Below are positions 33,101-38,582 of a stretch of DNA of 64,000 bases, one piece after another. Location: the NCBI GenBank assembly GCA_963971225.1, contig OZ020269.1:77042450-77106449 (forward strand). Direction: 5' to 3'. The notes beneath the pieces are model-generated. The model saw only the letters and a list, made by a program, of their open reading frames with translations, was not told the DNA's origin and made no database searches. The translations under genes were made by a program, and so were the position numbers. Numbering within the stretch: position 1 is the stretch's first letter; every line of letters begins with the position of its first letter. The DNA comes from Melieria omissa. Its lineage: Eukaryota > Arthropoda > Insecta > Diptera > Ulidiidae.

Positions 33101-35016
33101 AACTGATTTTGACAGTAGCGATAAACAATCCTACCAACAAAATACATGTGGTTTTTGGTGTTGCGGGGATGCTATAACCTTATTATTGAGCCATGGGCCG
33201 GACGTTTTGTTAACAATTATACTTATTCACATATTCCCTATTATTTAAATTTGAGCAGTTAATAGCCATTTCAGTGATTTCTAACATATTTTGAATAATT
33301 CAATTTCTTCTTTAAATCCATTTTTCTTGAAATAAAGAAAATATCAAAAACTAGACGAAAATGTGAATGAAAGAAGATTGACGGCTTAAACGTAAAAAAA
33401 AGTAAAGTAAAAGTTCTTCATGTAAATGCGTGAAGATTTACACAGAAACTTCAAATAGTACAGTAAATTGGTATATTTTACTAAAAAAAAATACTTAATG
33501 GCTGAAATTTAGAGGGTGTGTTCGGGGGCATGTCCTGAGTCTAAAACTGAGTTTTCGTATTCGAGGGGGTGGGGGAAGATACTACCCCCTGCTTATTTAG
33601 GGGTGAGCTCGTTTTAATTCCTTATCTCCGGTGCTATTACTCGTACCGACAAGTCCGAGGGATCAAATTTGTGGGGAATAAAATTATCTATCTAATGATA
33701 ATAAAATCGAGGTCATAGGTCGATAAGGTGAATCACAATGACCGGTCAAAGGTCAAAAGTGAGGGAAATTTTTCGTTTTTCGTGAATATCGTGAAACCGA
33801 GAGTTTTTTCGCATACTGCTTCGATACCATTTTAAAGTACTTGAAATTACCTACAAAATGAGTGCTCGAACACTCATCTACTATAAATAGTTTGCCATCA
33901 ATCCAACGACCAAGTTGACCGCGTGCGCCGGTGTTGACCATGCGCGCTGTACGTGCGAGCACGTAGAGAGTGCAATGTATGCGCAATGAGTACTTCTCGC
34001 GCCGTGCGCGGCTCAACATCGGCGCGCGCGGTCAACTTGGTCGTTGGATTGACGGCAAACTATTTATAGTAGATGAGTGTTCGAGCACTCATTTTGTAGG
34101 TAATTTCAAGTACTTTAAAATGGTATCGAAGCAGTATGCGAAAAAACTCTCGGTTTCACGGTATTCATGAAAAACGAAAAATTTCCCTCACTTTTGACCT
34201 TTGACCGGCCATTGTGATTCACCTTATCGACCTATGACCTCAATTTTATTATCACTAGATAGATAATTTTATTCCCCACAAATTTGATCCCTCGGACTTG
34301 TCGGTACGAGCAATAGCACCGGAGATAAGGAATTAAAACGAGCTCACCCCTAAATAAGCAGGGGGTAGTATCTTCCCCCACCCCCTCGAATACGAAAACT
34401 CAGTTTTAGACTCAGGACATGCCTCCGAACACACCCTCAAAATTTCAGCCATTAAGTATTTTTTTTAGTAAATGTAATTTATTTGTCTCTATTTACTGTA
34501 CTAAAAAGAGAATTGGAAAAAAACGCAGAGGAAAAGCCTTCGTGTAAATACGCTCTTTCATTAGGCTGTTACCAGCGCCATCTCTTACCGAGTAGATTCA
34601 AGTCCAGTGATTTGCGCAGAACGGAAAACGGCACCCACTCCAGCTCGCCCAGCGCCACCCAATGAGCGCAGTGCACCACTGCCCACAATCCATAGGCACA
34701 ATCTGGCAGGTGCTCGGATATAAACACAGCCGCTTCTAGGAGCTTTCGCGTGCAATGAAAACGGGTTGTTGTCATCGAGTGTGCGTGTGTGATGTGCTTG
34801 TGTACTTACAGTTTTTTCCGAACTTACGTCCAAATGTAAAAGCTTCAAGCGACCGGAAGTCTCCTCCTTTAGGATTTTGGCCTCGTCCGAATCCTCAATG
34901 GGCACGCTGAAGCCGGCGTAAACCGTAAAACCAAGGTCATCTAGTTTCTTAGCTAAATACCATGCTATGGGAGTTTCGCAGCCTGTGATGAGGACACCCT
35001 TGCCGGGAGCGGAAAC
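9004..35016 (-). CDS. Short-chain dehydrogenase/reductase family gene, multi-exon, 5' exon(s) missing
   Basis: Six exons with consensus splice sites join in frame into 303 codons plus stop: 35016-34810, 34742-34589, 11558-11484, 11412-11231, 9363-9262, 9195-9004. Introns are 67, 23030, 71, 1867 and 66 nt. The product resembles retinol dehydrogenase / 17-beta-HSD / BDH1-type SDRs: a GVLITG beta strand then helix at 7-27, HLDVSS at 61-66, a helix ending RKSLDLNLLG near 121, a GRVVFLTSG strand, and a C-terminal segment with GEDYYEAAM and RYTPVT. Key SDR residues are replaced: TGxxxGxG reads TGCETPIA (11-18), NNAG reads VVHCAHW (91-97), YxxxK reads QCATQ (158-162). No stop or frameshift is visible, so it is probably an expressed pseudoenzyme rather than a pseudogene. 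The N-terminus (likely a membrane segment) was not found. I suspect an ortholog of a Drosophila SDR but do not assign a symbol. Confidence 0.85.
9262..9363 (-). CDS. SDR gene, penultimate coding exon
   Basis: 34 codons, AGKMWSNL to KYSKE. Acceptor TTTTTTAAAG before 9363 and donor GTAGGG after 9262, both phase 0. Contains the GEDYYEAAM segment. The 66-nt intron to the last exon is typical of flies. Confidence 0.8.
9550..11051. mobile_element. Foldback-type element with long imperfect inverted ends, in the 1.9-kb SDR intron
   Basis: The left end (about 9550-9780) and right end (about 10820-11051) are imperfect inverted copies. Shared landmarks are the CAAACTAAAAA...TTTGCCTG segment, AAAAGGCGTGGCTCGGGGTC at the left matching GACCCCGAGCCACGCCTTTT at the right, and GTTTCGCTTAAAA further in. 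Between them lies a direct duplication of about 230 bp (9961-10195 and 10432-10660; shared word ACTAGAGGTGACCC). No transposase frame. It fills nearly the whole intron between the penultimate and preceding SDR exons. Superfamily unassigned. Confidence 0.6.
11231..11412 (-). CDS. SDR gene exon with the mutated YxxxK site
   Basis: Acceptor TGTGTCCGCAG before 11412; donor GTTGGC after 11231. Encodes LNKVHSPARG...NEQELREQ. The segment at the SDR active-site helix reads GIQCATQAALESF, where active family members have YxxxK. The rest of the helix (AALESF) and GEFAPGNGW are SDR-like. Phase 1 in, phase 0 out. Confidence 0.85.
11484..11558 (-). CDS. SDR gene exon (GRVVFLTS strand)
   Basis: 75 nt. Acceptor TTCGTCAACAG, donor GTGCGT. 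Encodes AARLTQIMLPLIRRCCGRVV then FLTS, the helix and beta strand leading to the catalytic Ser position. This Ser appears retained. It is separated from the upstream exon by the 23-kb TE-filled intron. Confidence 0.85.
11590..12100. repeat. Dispersed repeat end, then AT-rich DNA
   Basis: 11630-11668 carries the word ACAGAACAAACAGTATACAG followed by AATGCGCATCTG, which recurs near 17512-17537 (same orientation) and inverted near 18292-18335 and 18543-18580. The rest to 12100 is AT-rich without a gene. Confidence 0.45.
12158..12316. mobile_element. Palindromic MITE, copy 1 (5-bp TSD CTTGG)
   Basis: Nearly the whole 159 bp is a palindrome: left half GCCGATGTTAAGCTGCCGG..., right half the complement ending AACATCGCC. 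Flanked by CTTGG at 12153-12157 and 12317-12321. The related sequence at about 18035-18060 reads straight through (TTTGCCTTGGCGATTGCTTT), a paralogous empty site that confirms the insertion boundaries. Confidence 0.8.
12369..12471. mobile_element. Palindromic MITE, copy 2 (5-bp TSD CTAAG)
   Basis: 103-bp palindrome with the same termini (GCCGATGTTATGCTGCCGG... / ...AACATCGGC) and flanking CTAAG at 12364-12368 and 12472-12476. The paralogous segment near 18090 again lacks it. About 55 bp shorter than copy 1, with part of the stem deleted. Confidence 0.8.
12489..12880. mobile_element. hAT-like MITE
   Basis: Termini CAGTGTTGCCAACTT and AAGTTGGCAACAGTG are inverted repeats with one mismatch. Flanks CTTGCTTC (12481-12488) and CTTGTTGC (12881-12888) match at 6 of 8. 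No gene. A short related piece is at about 18388-18450. Confidence 0.6.
13120..13800. repeat. TGATGA/TCATCA-rich dispersed repeat, copy 2
   Basis: Repeated words TGATCAATCA, CACGTGTGATTAG, CATCAGTGATATC and GATAAAATTTCTCTCATC, then an AT-rich stretch and a CCTCA...GCGCTAGCGCTGA segment, paralleling 1985-2523. No gene or clear ends. Confidence 0.4.
14179..14332. mobile_element. hAT MITE (CAGKGGCGGATTCAG family), copy 2
   Basis: Opposite orientation to the copy at 5133-5290. Starts CAGTGGCGGATTCAG, ends CTGAATCCGCCCCTG, with a perfect 8-bp duplication ATCAGCTC at 14171-14178 and 14333-14340. The open frame at 13801-14268 (-) owes its tail to this repeat and is not a gene. Confidence 0.9.
14341..14819. 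repeat. GC-richer dispersed repeat segment
   Basis: 14480-14680 (GCGGGGGGAAGCCAC...) resembles 17575-17800 (GCGGGGGGAAGCAAT...) in arrangement and composition, and a looser relative lies at 29030-29180. No coding content; the open frames on both strands here are shadows of the repeat. Confidence 0.35.
14828..15132. mobile_element. hAT MITE, 305 bp, TSD GTTATGAG
   Basis: Ends CAGCGTTGCCA and GGCAACGTTG are short inverted repeats. A perfect 8-bp duplication GTTATGAG lies at 14820-14827 and 15133-15140. Rich in AAATTACCAAAA words. The open frame at 14985-15203 is spurious. Confidence 0.85.
15133..15723. other. No recognised gene
   Basis: The open frame at 15237-15593 (+, 118 codons) has no recognisable domain. 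The remainder is AT-rich. No TE ends found. Confidence 0.35.
15724..16430. mobile_element. TTAA MITE with an internal tRNA-like segment, copy 1
   Basis: Left end CCCTTCGCTACATGATTT and right end ATGCCATGCAGCGAAGGG. Right flank TTAA (16431-16434); left flank ATTA, one base off. Copy 2 at 55042-55559 has perfect TTAA flanks and the same body. On the minus strand, 16020-15940 reads as a tRNA-like box A (ATCGCTCAGCTGTTTAGTGC) and box B (AGTTCGACTCCCC). A hAT MITE (16112-16291) is inserted inside. Confidence 0.85.
16112..16291. mobile_element. hAT MITE inside the TTAA MITE, TSD GTTATAAC
   Basis: Termini TAGGGATCGG and CCGATACCTA are imperfect inverted repeats. A perfect 8-bp duplication GTTATAAC is at 16104-16111 and 16292-16299. 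It is absent from the sister TTAA MITE at 55042-55559. Rich in GCATATTTTGCAT words. Confidence 0.9.
16435..16859. other. No recognised gene
   Basis: Two overlapping open frames (16400-16654 and 16542-16757) share no family I know. No TE ends seen. Confidence 0.35.
16860..17340. repeat. Region with an iterated TCACACGATTG word
   Basis: TCACACGATTG occurs at about 16946, 17029, 17175 and 17266, with a divergent inverse ACAATCGTGGGA at about 17322. Spacing is irregular (83, 146, 91). GACAAA-TTTGTCGG short palindromes lie between. Whether this is one element or accumulated words is not clear. No gene. Confidence 0.4.
17341..18615. repeat. Complex dispersed repeat cluster (several partial copies)
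   Basis: 17440-17540 is an inverted relative of 12560-12660 (shared GGCAACCGTGACCYAAGTAGCAA). 18000-18130 is a relative of 12110-12480 without its two MITEs. 18183-18335 and 18450-18600 are a direct repeat (GCGCTTACT/CGCACTTACT..., CAAAATTATTTCAGATGCSC, TCTGTATACTGTTTAT). Open frames here on both strands are shadows of these repeats. Confidence 0.5.
19124..19402. mobile_element. TTAA MITE inside hAT-A, 279 bp
   Basis: Starts CCCGGCGTCATTGTTGCC, ends GCCACAATGACGCCGGG, flanked by TTAA at 19120-19123 and 19403-19406. The sister hAT-A at 62511-63356 reads GATTACTTATGGGG across this point, close to the expected empty site. piggyBac-like by terminus and target. Confidence 0.85.
20048..20449 (-). 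repeat. gypsy-1 3' LTR
   Basis: 402 bp, TG...CA on both strands. On the minus strand it holds a TATAAAAGCAG promoter element. Nearly identical to the 5' LTR, implying a fairly recent insertion. The internal side has only a weak purine stretch (GTGATGAGCAG) as polypurine tract. Confidence 0.95.
20461..20889 (-). pseudogene. gypsy-1 integrase C-terminal part (out of frame with pol)
   Basis: About 140 codons carrying the integrase C-terminal domain: a GDLVMLYNPQ strand, then LSPKLQTSWEGPYKVV (GPY/F module), ending RDEQV just before the 3' LTR. The main pol frame enters this region in another register. A frameshift near 20928 and a TGA near 20889 separate the two. Confidence 0.85.
20871..23243 (-). 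pseudogene. gypsy-1 pol: RT, RNase H, integrase
   Basis: 790-codon frame. RT about 50-230 with VDYRKLND and the catalytic YLDD at 196-199; RNase H with FVLDTDASGHSIGG and RTDHAALKWLL; integrase HHCC zinc module (HNDSSGGHLG ... CDRC) and core. The core reads IAMGVAGPFP where Ty3/gypsy integrases have Asp before VAGPFP, so the first DDE residue is Gly. The other two (HSDQG, VERFN) are present. The frame derails near its end (see 20461-20889). Used for reverse transcription and integration in active relatives. Confidence 0.92.
23147..23557 (-). pseudogene. gypsy-1 protease-RT linker region
   Basis: Frame with a GYDNIIIGRTLVAPKNGKIP segment, as found between protease and RT in Ty3/gypsy pols. 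It overlaps the RT frame by about 100 nt and the protease frame by about 80 nt in other registers, so frameshifts lie at both ends. Confidence 0.7.
23476..23928 (-). pseudogene. gypsy-1 aspartic protease
   Basis: Retropepsin motif LTLDTGASYSIIKRKLL near residue 15 and the second-half strand DVIIGVDFMIRHG near 75-90. Complete for the fold, but the frame shifts away shortly after. Confidence 0.88.
24018..24451 (-). pseudogene. gypsy-1 gag: capsid end and CCHC zinc knuckle
   Basis: Two overlapping frames: 24451-24215 with a capsid-like DLERMKIESFIEGLHDPETR segment, and 24293-24018 with CWTCGKPGHILRDC, one CCHC nucleocapsid knuckle followed by a basic Arg/Ser tract. A frameshift separates them. 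Confidence 0.85.
24570..25385 (-). pseudogene. gypsy-1 gag N-terminal part
   Basis: 271 codons. The first about 40 residues (LLKELTAWNLPTAGGKVELQ) resemble a SAP-type helix pair. Residues about 90-190 are a long charged coiled coil (repeated KLEIKNQEI, VEHLDRRVDDLDD). Then a capsid N-terminal region ends at a premature stop. Starts 65 nt inside the 5' LTR boundary. Confidence 0.85.
25432..25450 (-). promoter_or_regulatory. gypsy-1 primer binding site
   Basis: Immediately 3' of the 5' LTR on the minus strand, TTTGGTGTCAGAAG places TGGTGTCAGAAG two bases from the LTR, the usual position and TGG start of a tRNA primer site. The tRNA is not identified. Confidence 0.7.
25451..25852 (-). repeat. 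gypsy-1 5' LTR
   Basis: 402 bp, nearly identical to the 3' LTR. Its outer boundary abuts the GTAT duplication at 25853-25856. Confidence 0.95.
26378..26714 (+). repeat. tRNA-derived SINE, copy 2
   Basis: Same family as 6759-7085: GGCGCCGTGGCTCAGCTGG head, box B-like GTTCGAATTCTGC, body and ATT-rich tail. Perfect 14-bp duplication TAAACGTTACTAAA at 26364-26377 and 26715-26728. Inserted in hAT-E. Confidence 0.93.
27293..28017. mobile_element. MITE with CCCAACAAACA ends, inserted in the solo LTR
   Basis: Starts CCCAACAAACA, ends TGTTTGTTGGG. The body is built of TTGAGAATTT / AAATTCTCAA words and a repeated ATTGGATTCCATCCGTTCCG segment. It splits LTR sequence at 27292/28018. Target duplication unclear (at most AA). 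Superfamily unassigned. Confidence 0.6.
27518..28750. repeat. Tandem duplication of about 615 bp
   Basis: 27518-28137 and 28138-28750 are diverged copies of the same block: each begins ATGAACTAAAT...AAAATGTTACGTTATGT, carries the right part of the CCCAAC MITE ending TTTGTTGGG, and ends with LTR sequence ...CTTGGATTTTCGTAA. The second copy additionally holds a fragment (about 28186-28222) matching the right end of hAT-C. Confidence 0.7.
29687..30645. mobile_element. TA-flanked element with iterated GTGGCACCTTACAAAG motifs
   Basis: Ends TAGGGGAATTCTTTGTAGGG and CCCTTAGGG-complementary TTACAAAGAATTTCCCTA form a terminal inverted repeat of about 29 bp with 3 mismatches, beginning in TA. The motif GGTGGCACCTTACAAAG is present once at the left end, three times in tandem at the right end (30585-30640), and again at about 30224-30260 and 29898. 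No frame. Possibly Tc1/mariner-type, unproven. Confidence 0.7.
30802..31126 (+). repeat. tRNA-derived SINE, copy 3
   Basis: GCCGCCGTGGCCCAGTTGG head, family body and ATT tail. 9-bp duplication ATTATATGT at 30793-30801 and 31127-31135. The box B region is partly deleted compared with copy 2. Inserted in hAT-D. Confidence 0.9.
31942..32709. mobile_element. hAT-C element, 768 bp, ATCGGC-rich ends
   Basis: Termini TAGAGTCCGACCGAT and ATCGGTCGGACTCTA are perfect 15-bp inverted repeats. Flanks ATCAGCTC (31934-31941) and ATTAGCTG (32710-32717) match at 6 of 8. Both ends carry arrays of GGCATCGGC / GATTAATCGG words. No transposase. A right-end fragment of the same family lies at about 28186-28222. 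Confidence 0.8.
32806..33458. other. No recognised gene
   Basis: Mostly AT-rich intron sequence. Two short words (GATTGTTTATCGC at 32919 and GCGATAAACAATC at 33118) are inverse of each other, suggesting a further small inverted-repeat element of about 210 bp. Confidence 0.35.
33459..34502. repeat. Near-perfect palindrome of about 1 kb (long hairpin)
   Basis: Arms of about 470 bp (33477-33948 and 34003-34474) are inverted copies with only scattered mismatches, separated by a spacer of roughly 55 bp (about 33949-34002). Landmarks: ACTTAATGGCTGAAATTT/AAATTTCAGCCATTAAGT; GATACTACCCCCTGCTTATT/AATAAGCAGGGGGTAGTATC. Outer AGTACAGTAAAT/ATTTACTGTACT words extend it. The open frames at 33753-34019 (-) and 33970-34170 (+) encode the same peptide because of the symmetry. 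No target duplication recognised. It lies in the big SDR intron, 87 bp from an exon. Confidence 0.85.
34589..34742 (-). CDS. SDR gene exon with VVHCAHW in place of NNAG
   Basis: Acceptor GCGAAAG before 34742; strong donor GTAAGA after 34589. Encodes LLEAAVFISEHLPDC, then GLWAVVHCAHWVALGELEW, then RKSLDLNLL. In active SDRs the strand before the second segment's helix ends in NNAG. Phase 0 in, phase 1 out. Confidence 0.88.
34810..35016 (-). CDS. SDR gene, first visible coding exon
   Basis: Donor ACT|GTAAGT is consensus. Putative acceptor CGACAG|GT at 35017-35018 is weaker; without it the frame is open to about 35025. Encodes 69 residues: GKGVLITGCETPIAWYLAKK (Rossmann strand-helix with a degenerate Gly motif), LGFTVYAGF, and LKLLHLDVSSEKT. 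The start codon must lie in an upstream exon I could not identify. Confidence 0.82.
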
Positions 35017-35438
35017 CTGTCGCACGTAAGAACAAATACTTGTAATGGAAATTTTTGAGTGTTTGCAAGATTAAGATTTAACACTCTAACCGGAATGACC
35101 GTCTACAGATGGTTTTGCGCTAAAAAGTAATTTTATTTTTCAAAATTTTGAAAACCATGTAGCTATGTTCTGCAGCTTTCAAGCTGTGTCCTTAAATCTG
35201 GACTATTTCAAATCCTTTCTTCTTTAGGGACATCCAAACATGAACAATTTATTTTTTTGCTCAAAAATTATTTTAAAAATTTCCCACTTTTCCCCGATTT
35301 TTAAAATTGATTTGAGTTGTTGGATTTAAATAAAAAAATTATTAGCTGATGAGAAATTTAATGTGTACGGTATAGCATATGTTCACTACTGCGTAAGCGA
35401 TGTAATGGATTTAAATTGTTTACGTTTATTGCGTTTGT
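35017..35438. other. No recognised gene; expected 5' intron of the SDR gene
   Basis: AT-rich, no open frame of note and no SDR-like exon seen. Confidence 0.35.
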
Positions 35439-35573
35439 TTAACCCTCGGATGGACTTTGTCGTCTAGCCAGACGAAATGGTTCTATTTTTATCCATAACT
35501 TTTTTTCTCTGCGCTAGATCATGCTGTGCTTTCATTACTTTTCAAGTTTCATTATCCTCAATATAAAGCTTAA

Positions 35574-36286
35574 GGCAGGTTCTCACCTTGTGGAAAAAAA
35601 ACCAATTTTTTTTTGCCTTATCGTGTAGATATATGTTTCAAAAATGTGCTCCAGAAATTTCAGATCAAAATCTGAAAAATTACAAAAGTTACAGGCCGTT
35701 ACATAGAGCAGTGTAGAGCACCGGCCAAGCGCGCTTTAAACTTTAAACGCGTTTTTCTCAGAACCACATTTTCGGAGCTTACGGAAGTGATTGAAGGCGC
35801 TGGAATGAATCAATCGTCACCAAATTTTTTCCAAATGTTGCATAGGGTTTTTTCTAATAAACGAACCACGATCAGCCAAAAATATTGAAAATTGTTTATT
35901 TTAAAAAATAATAAGTGAACAAAAAAATGCGAAAATCTTACTTTTTTTTCAAAACCTCATAACTTTTGTAATTTTGATTTTTTTGCATGATCTTGGTTCA
36001 TTCAATAGATAATACGGTACACATTAAGAATGTGTTCGATTTTTGTGTTTCCGATCACGGGTTTTGACGGAATCACTTCCGGTAGCGGGACACCTCCTCG
36101 CCGACATGCCGCCATTGATGGACGCCCCCTCCCCCCCTTTTTTTGGATCATTCAATTTGAAAAATTGTATTCTCTAAATAAATGTGTGTTCATATCCAGA
36201 AACAATTTTCAGCGTTCAACCGTTTTCTCAAGAAAAATTCCAAAAAAAAAGTGCACTTTTTCGGATCCACAAGGTGAGAACCTGCC
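35574..36286. mobile_element. TTAA-flanked element with GGCAGGTTCTCACC ends, 713 bp
   Basis: Terminal inverted repeat is perfect over 21 bp (GGCAGGTTCTCACCTTGT plus 3) and flanked by TTAA at 35570-35573 and 36287-36290. Unlike typical piggyBac ends it begins GG. A 728-bp element at 43352-44079 has the same size, target and GG start. The frame at 36030-36290 is not a recognised protein. Confidence 0.8.
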
Positions 36287-36699
36287 TTAAGAAATAAAAA
36301 GAATTTGTACGCGGTTTTATACCTTTTTTTTGCCACAAAGTCAGTTTCTACACATGTTTTTTTTTCGAGAATAGAGTGTATTATTATTTTTCATTATTAT
36401 TTGAGCCTTCTTTGAATATTAAAAATGATAGCTAAGTAATCACAGCATGCTGCGAGTTTGTTGCAAATGGAAAATTATTCCAAAATTTCGAAAAACTATG
36501 TAAACCAAAAGAATTGTTTTTTTTGCATTCTTGGTCAGTTTGTATGTGAAAGTCATTTGATTATTACAAAGGTTTGATATATAAATGCATATTAAATTTG
36601 TTTCTATTCGATATTGGATGCATTTTTAACGTTGGTGATGTGTCAGTTCGTATTTGAAAGTCGAGGATTAAACTTCAAACCGTGTGTTTAGTGTTGAGA

Positions 36700-37006
36700 A
36701 TGGCTGAATTTTTTAACGACGATGATGTTGTGGACATGACAATCTGTCACACCTCATGATACAACCAATGGCTTATGTATGTACTCAATTGGTCGTGCCT
36801 CAAATGGAAGGAAGGGCAGAAAATCTGAATACTGTTGACTTCTCTACCATTAAGCAAGTGCAAGTGCTCCTGTTACTGTAGCTCCAGAGAAATTTAGGTC
36901 TGGTTCAATGCGCAATTTGCCTAAACAATACACACAGCAATGTGGCGACCACGTTTGCCAGTCGCTTGCACATGTGTATCACAAGTGCCATAAATGCATT
37001 GAATGA
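36700..37006 (+). pseudogene. Possible piggyBac transposase remnant (start and C-terminal Cys-rich tail)
   Basis: From 36700 an ATG frame gives MAEFFNDDDVVDMT before a stop. About 100 nt later another frame runs APEKFRSGSMRNLP to a stop at 37006 with CGDHVC, AHVYHKCHKC, a Cys/His arrangement like the C-terminal Cys-rich domain of piggyBac transposases. The catalytic core between them is gone. Identification is tentative. Confidence 0.35.
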
Positions 37007-37045
37007 ATACAAAAATAAACAAAATATGCATATTTTATAATATTA

Positions 37046-38579
37046 GGGAGAGGGCTGGGTTGTGAACCAGGCTGGGTTGTGAACCATTACCGTTTTTTCT
37101 TTCCCTAATTGACAAAAGCAGCTTCGATGGCCTAGCGTGAGTGCACTAGACTGTCATCCCAGAGGTCGTGGGTTCAACTCCCGCCGTGTGCACGGCCCCC
37201 GCACTTTTCCAACCAATTTTTCCGATTTTTCCTGTTCTCTAAATTTTCCTAAAAACCCTGCAACATATCCAAGTTCATTGATTCCTAACCCAATTATTCC
37301 TATTCCACTTACTTCCACGCAATAGAACGCGCAATTATGCGCTGTGCGGCTGATAAAAAGCAAACAAATAAACAGTTACGCAAAAACATGCGCACGAGCG
37401 ACATCTGCAAGGGGAAGCGGACAACTGCGAAAACAGCGCGCACCAACCTGATCCTAGCGAGGTCCCCAACCATTCTGCTGTAACGTCCTCACAACAGATG
37501 GCGCTATGAGCGGAGGCGACGTTCCTGAGCGGCGTTAGATGATTCCATCACTTAGGACTACCTGTGGCAGGCCAAACACCTACCCTGGCATAACAACACA
37601 ACTGATTAATGTAACCAACACAAGGCTGTCTTGTGGAGGCCCTATGCTCCCGAGAGGAGTGAAAAAGGAACAACAAAAAAAAAAATTGACATATTGCCAA
37701 TCGTTCAACTGTCAAGTTTGTCTTAAGATATGACTCTGTTTTTGTGGTTACACCGAAGTACAAACACGTATTGCTTGTGGCAGCTCGAGACATCGTGTTT
37801 GAAAATCGACTGCGAAAACTTTTTTGCTTTTTTTAAAGTGCTATCCAAGTGACTGAGCTTATTGCAAAAAGGTCAGTGTAATACATGTTTATTTAGTGTT
37901 TTGATTCCATTTTACGATGCAATGTTTGTTTATTTCGAATAATGATTGGAAGTGTCGTTTATTTCAAAGTTTCCAAAACGGCATCGTGGTTGGGCTGTGA
38001 ACCACTGAGGTGGCTGGGTTATGAACCACCTGTTTTTCGTACTACATTTGTTCTAACACTGTCAAATATGAAAGCATATATTAAAATAAAGTAATTTTAT
38101 GTAATTGCACACGATTTCGGTGAGTTCACTTGAAGTGGGCCAATGCGAGAACGCGTATTTCACATGCAAACATTGCGACACCGATTAGAATGAAAATTAA
38201 AAAAATTAAGCACTTTCATTCATTGCGATTTTTTGGCCTATGTGCCGTTATTATAACTTTTTGTCACCTCTTGAGGCCTCCTGATTAAATAAATTCTCAA
38301 CTTACTTAAAAATTATGGGTGTTTTCTTCGTATTTTCCGACTTTAACAGGGATTTTCCAGATGGTTCACAACCCAGCAACTTTTTTGGAAAAGCGAAAAA
38401 TCACGTCCTTAGAAAATGTTACGTAGAGTAAAATATCAATCAAAACAGTAATCCGTCTTCATAAGAAAGTTGCGTTTTATATTTACCTTTCCAACAGTAT
38501 CTTCGATTTTTCGATATCTTTATTCTGAGAAAAGTTAGAGCCAAAAAACAATACCCGGTTCACAACCCAGCCCTCTCCC
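37046..38579. mobile_element. PIF/Harbinger-like element with iterated GCTGGGTTGTGAACCA motif
   Basis: Ends GGGAGAGGGCTGGGTTGTGA and TCACAACCCAGCCCTCTCCC are a perfect inverted repeat of at least 23 bp, flanked by TTA at 37043-37045 and 38580-38582 (PIF/Harbinger insert at TWA with GGG ends). The GGCTGGGTTGTGAACCA word recurs just inside the left end, as variants near 37988-38030, and inverted near 38355. No transposase frame. Carries a 569-bp SINE. Confidence 0.7.
37115..37683 (+). repeat. Second SINE family, 569 bp, inside the PIF-like element
   Basis: tRNA-like head: box A region TGGCCTAGCGTGAGTGCACT and box B-like GGGTTCAACTCCC. The long body ends GAGAGGAGTGAAAAAGG and an A-tract. Target duplication AATTGACA at 37107-37114 and 37684-37691. 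The head differs from the five-copy SINE family. Confidence 0.75.
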
Positions 38580-38582
38580 TTA

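Larger units (their letters stand above)
35443..37006 (+). mobile_element. piggyBac-like element remnant
   Basis: TTAA (35439-35442) is followed by CCCTCGGATGGACTTTG, a CCC-type left end with the TCGTCTAGCCAGACGA hairpin just inside. Downstream are two short frames resembling the ends of a transposase (36700-37006). The matching right terminus was not found; it may be lost or displaced. A TTAA MITE (35574-36286) is inserted inside. Confidence 0.45.

Noticed and set aside
33753..34170. Two frames on opposite strands encoding the same peptide
   Set aside because: Consequence of the palindrome; no coding signal.
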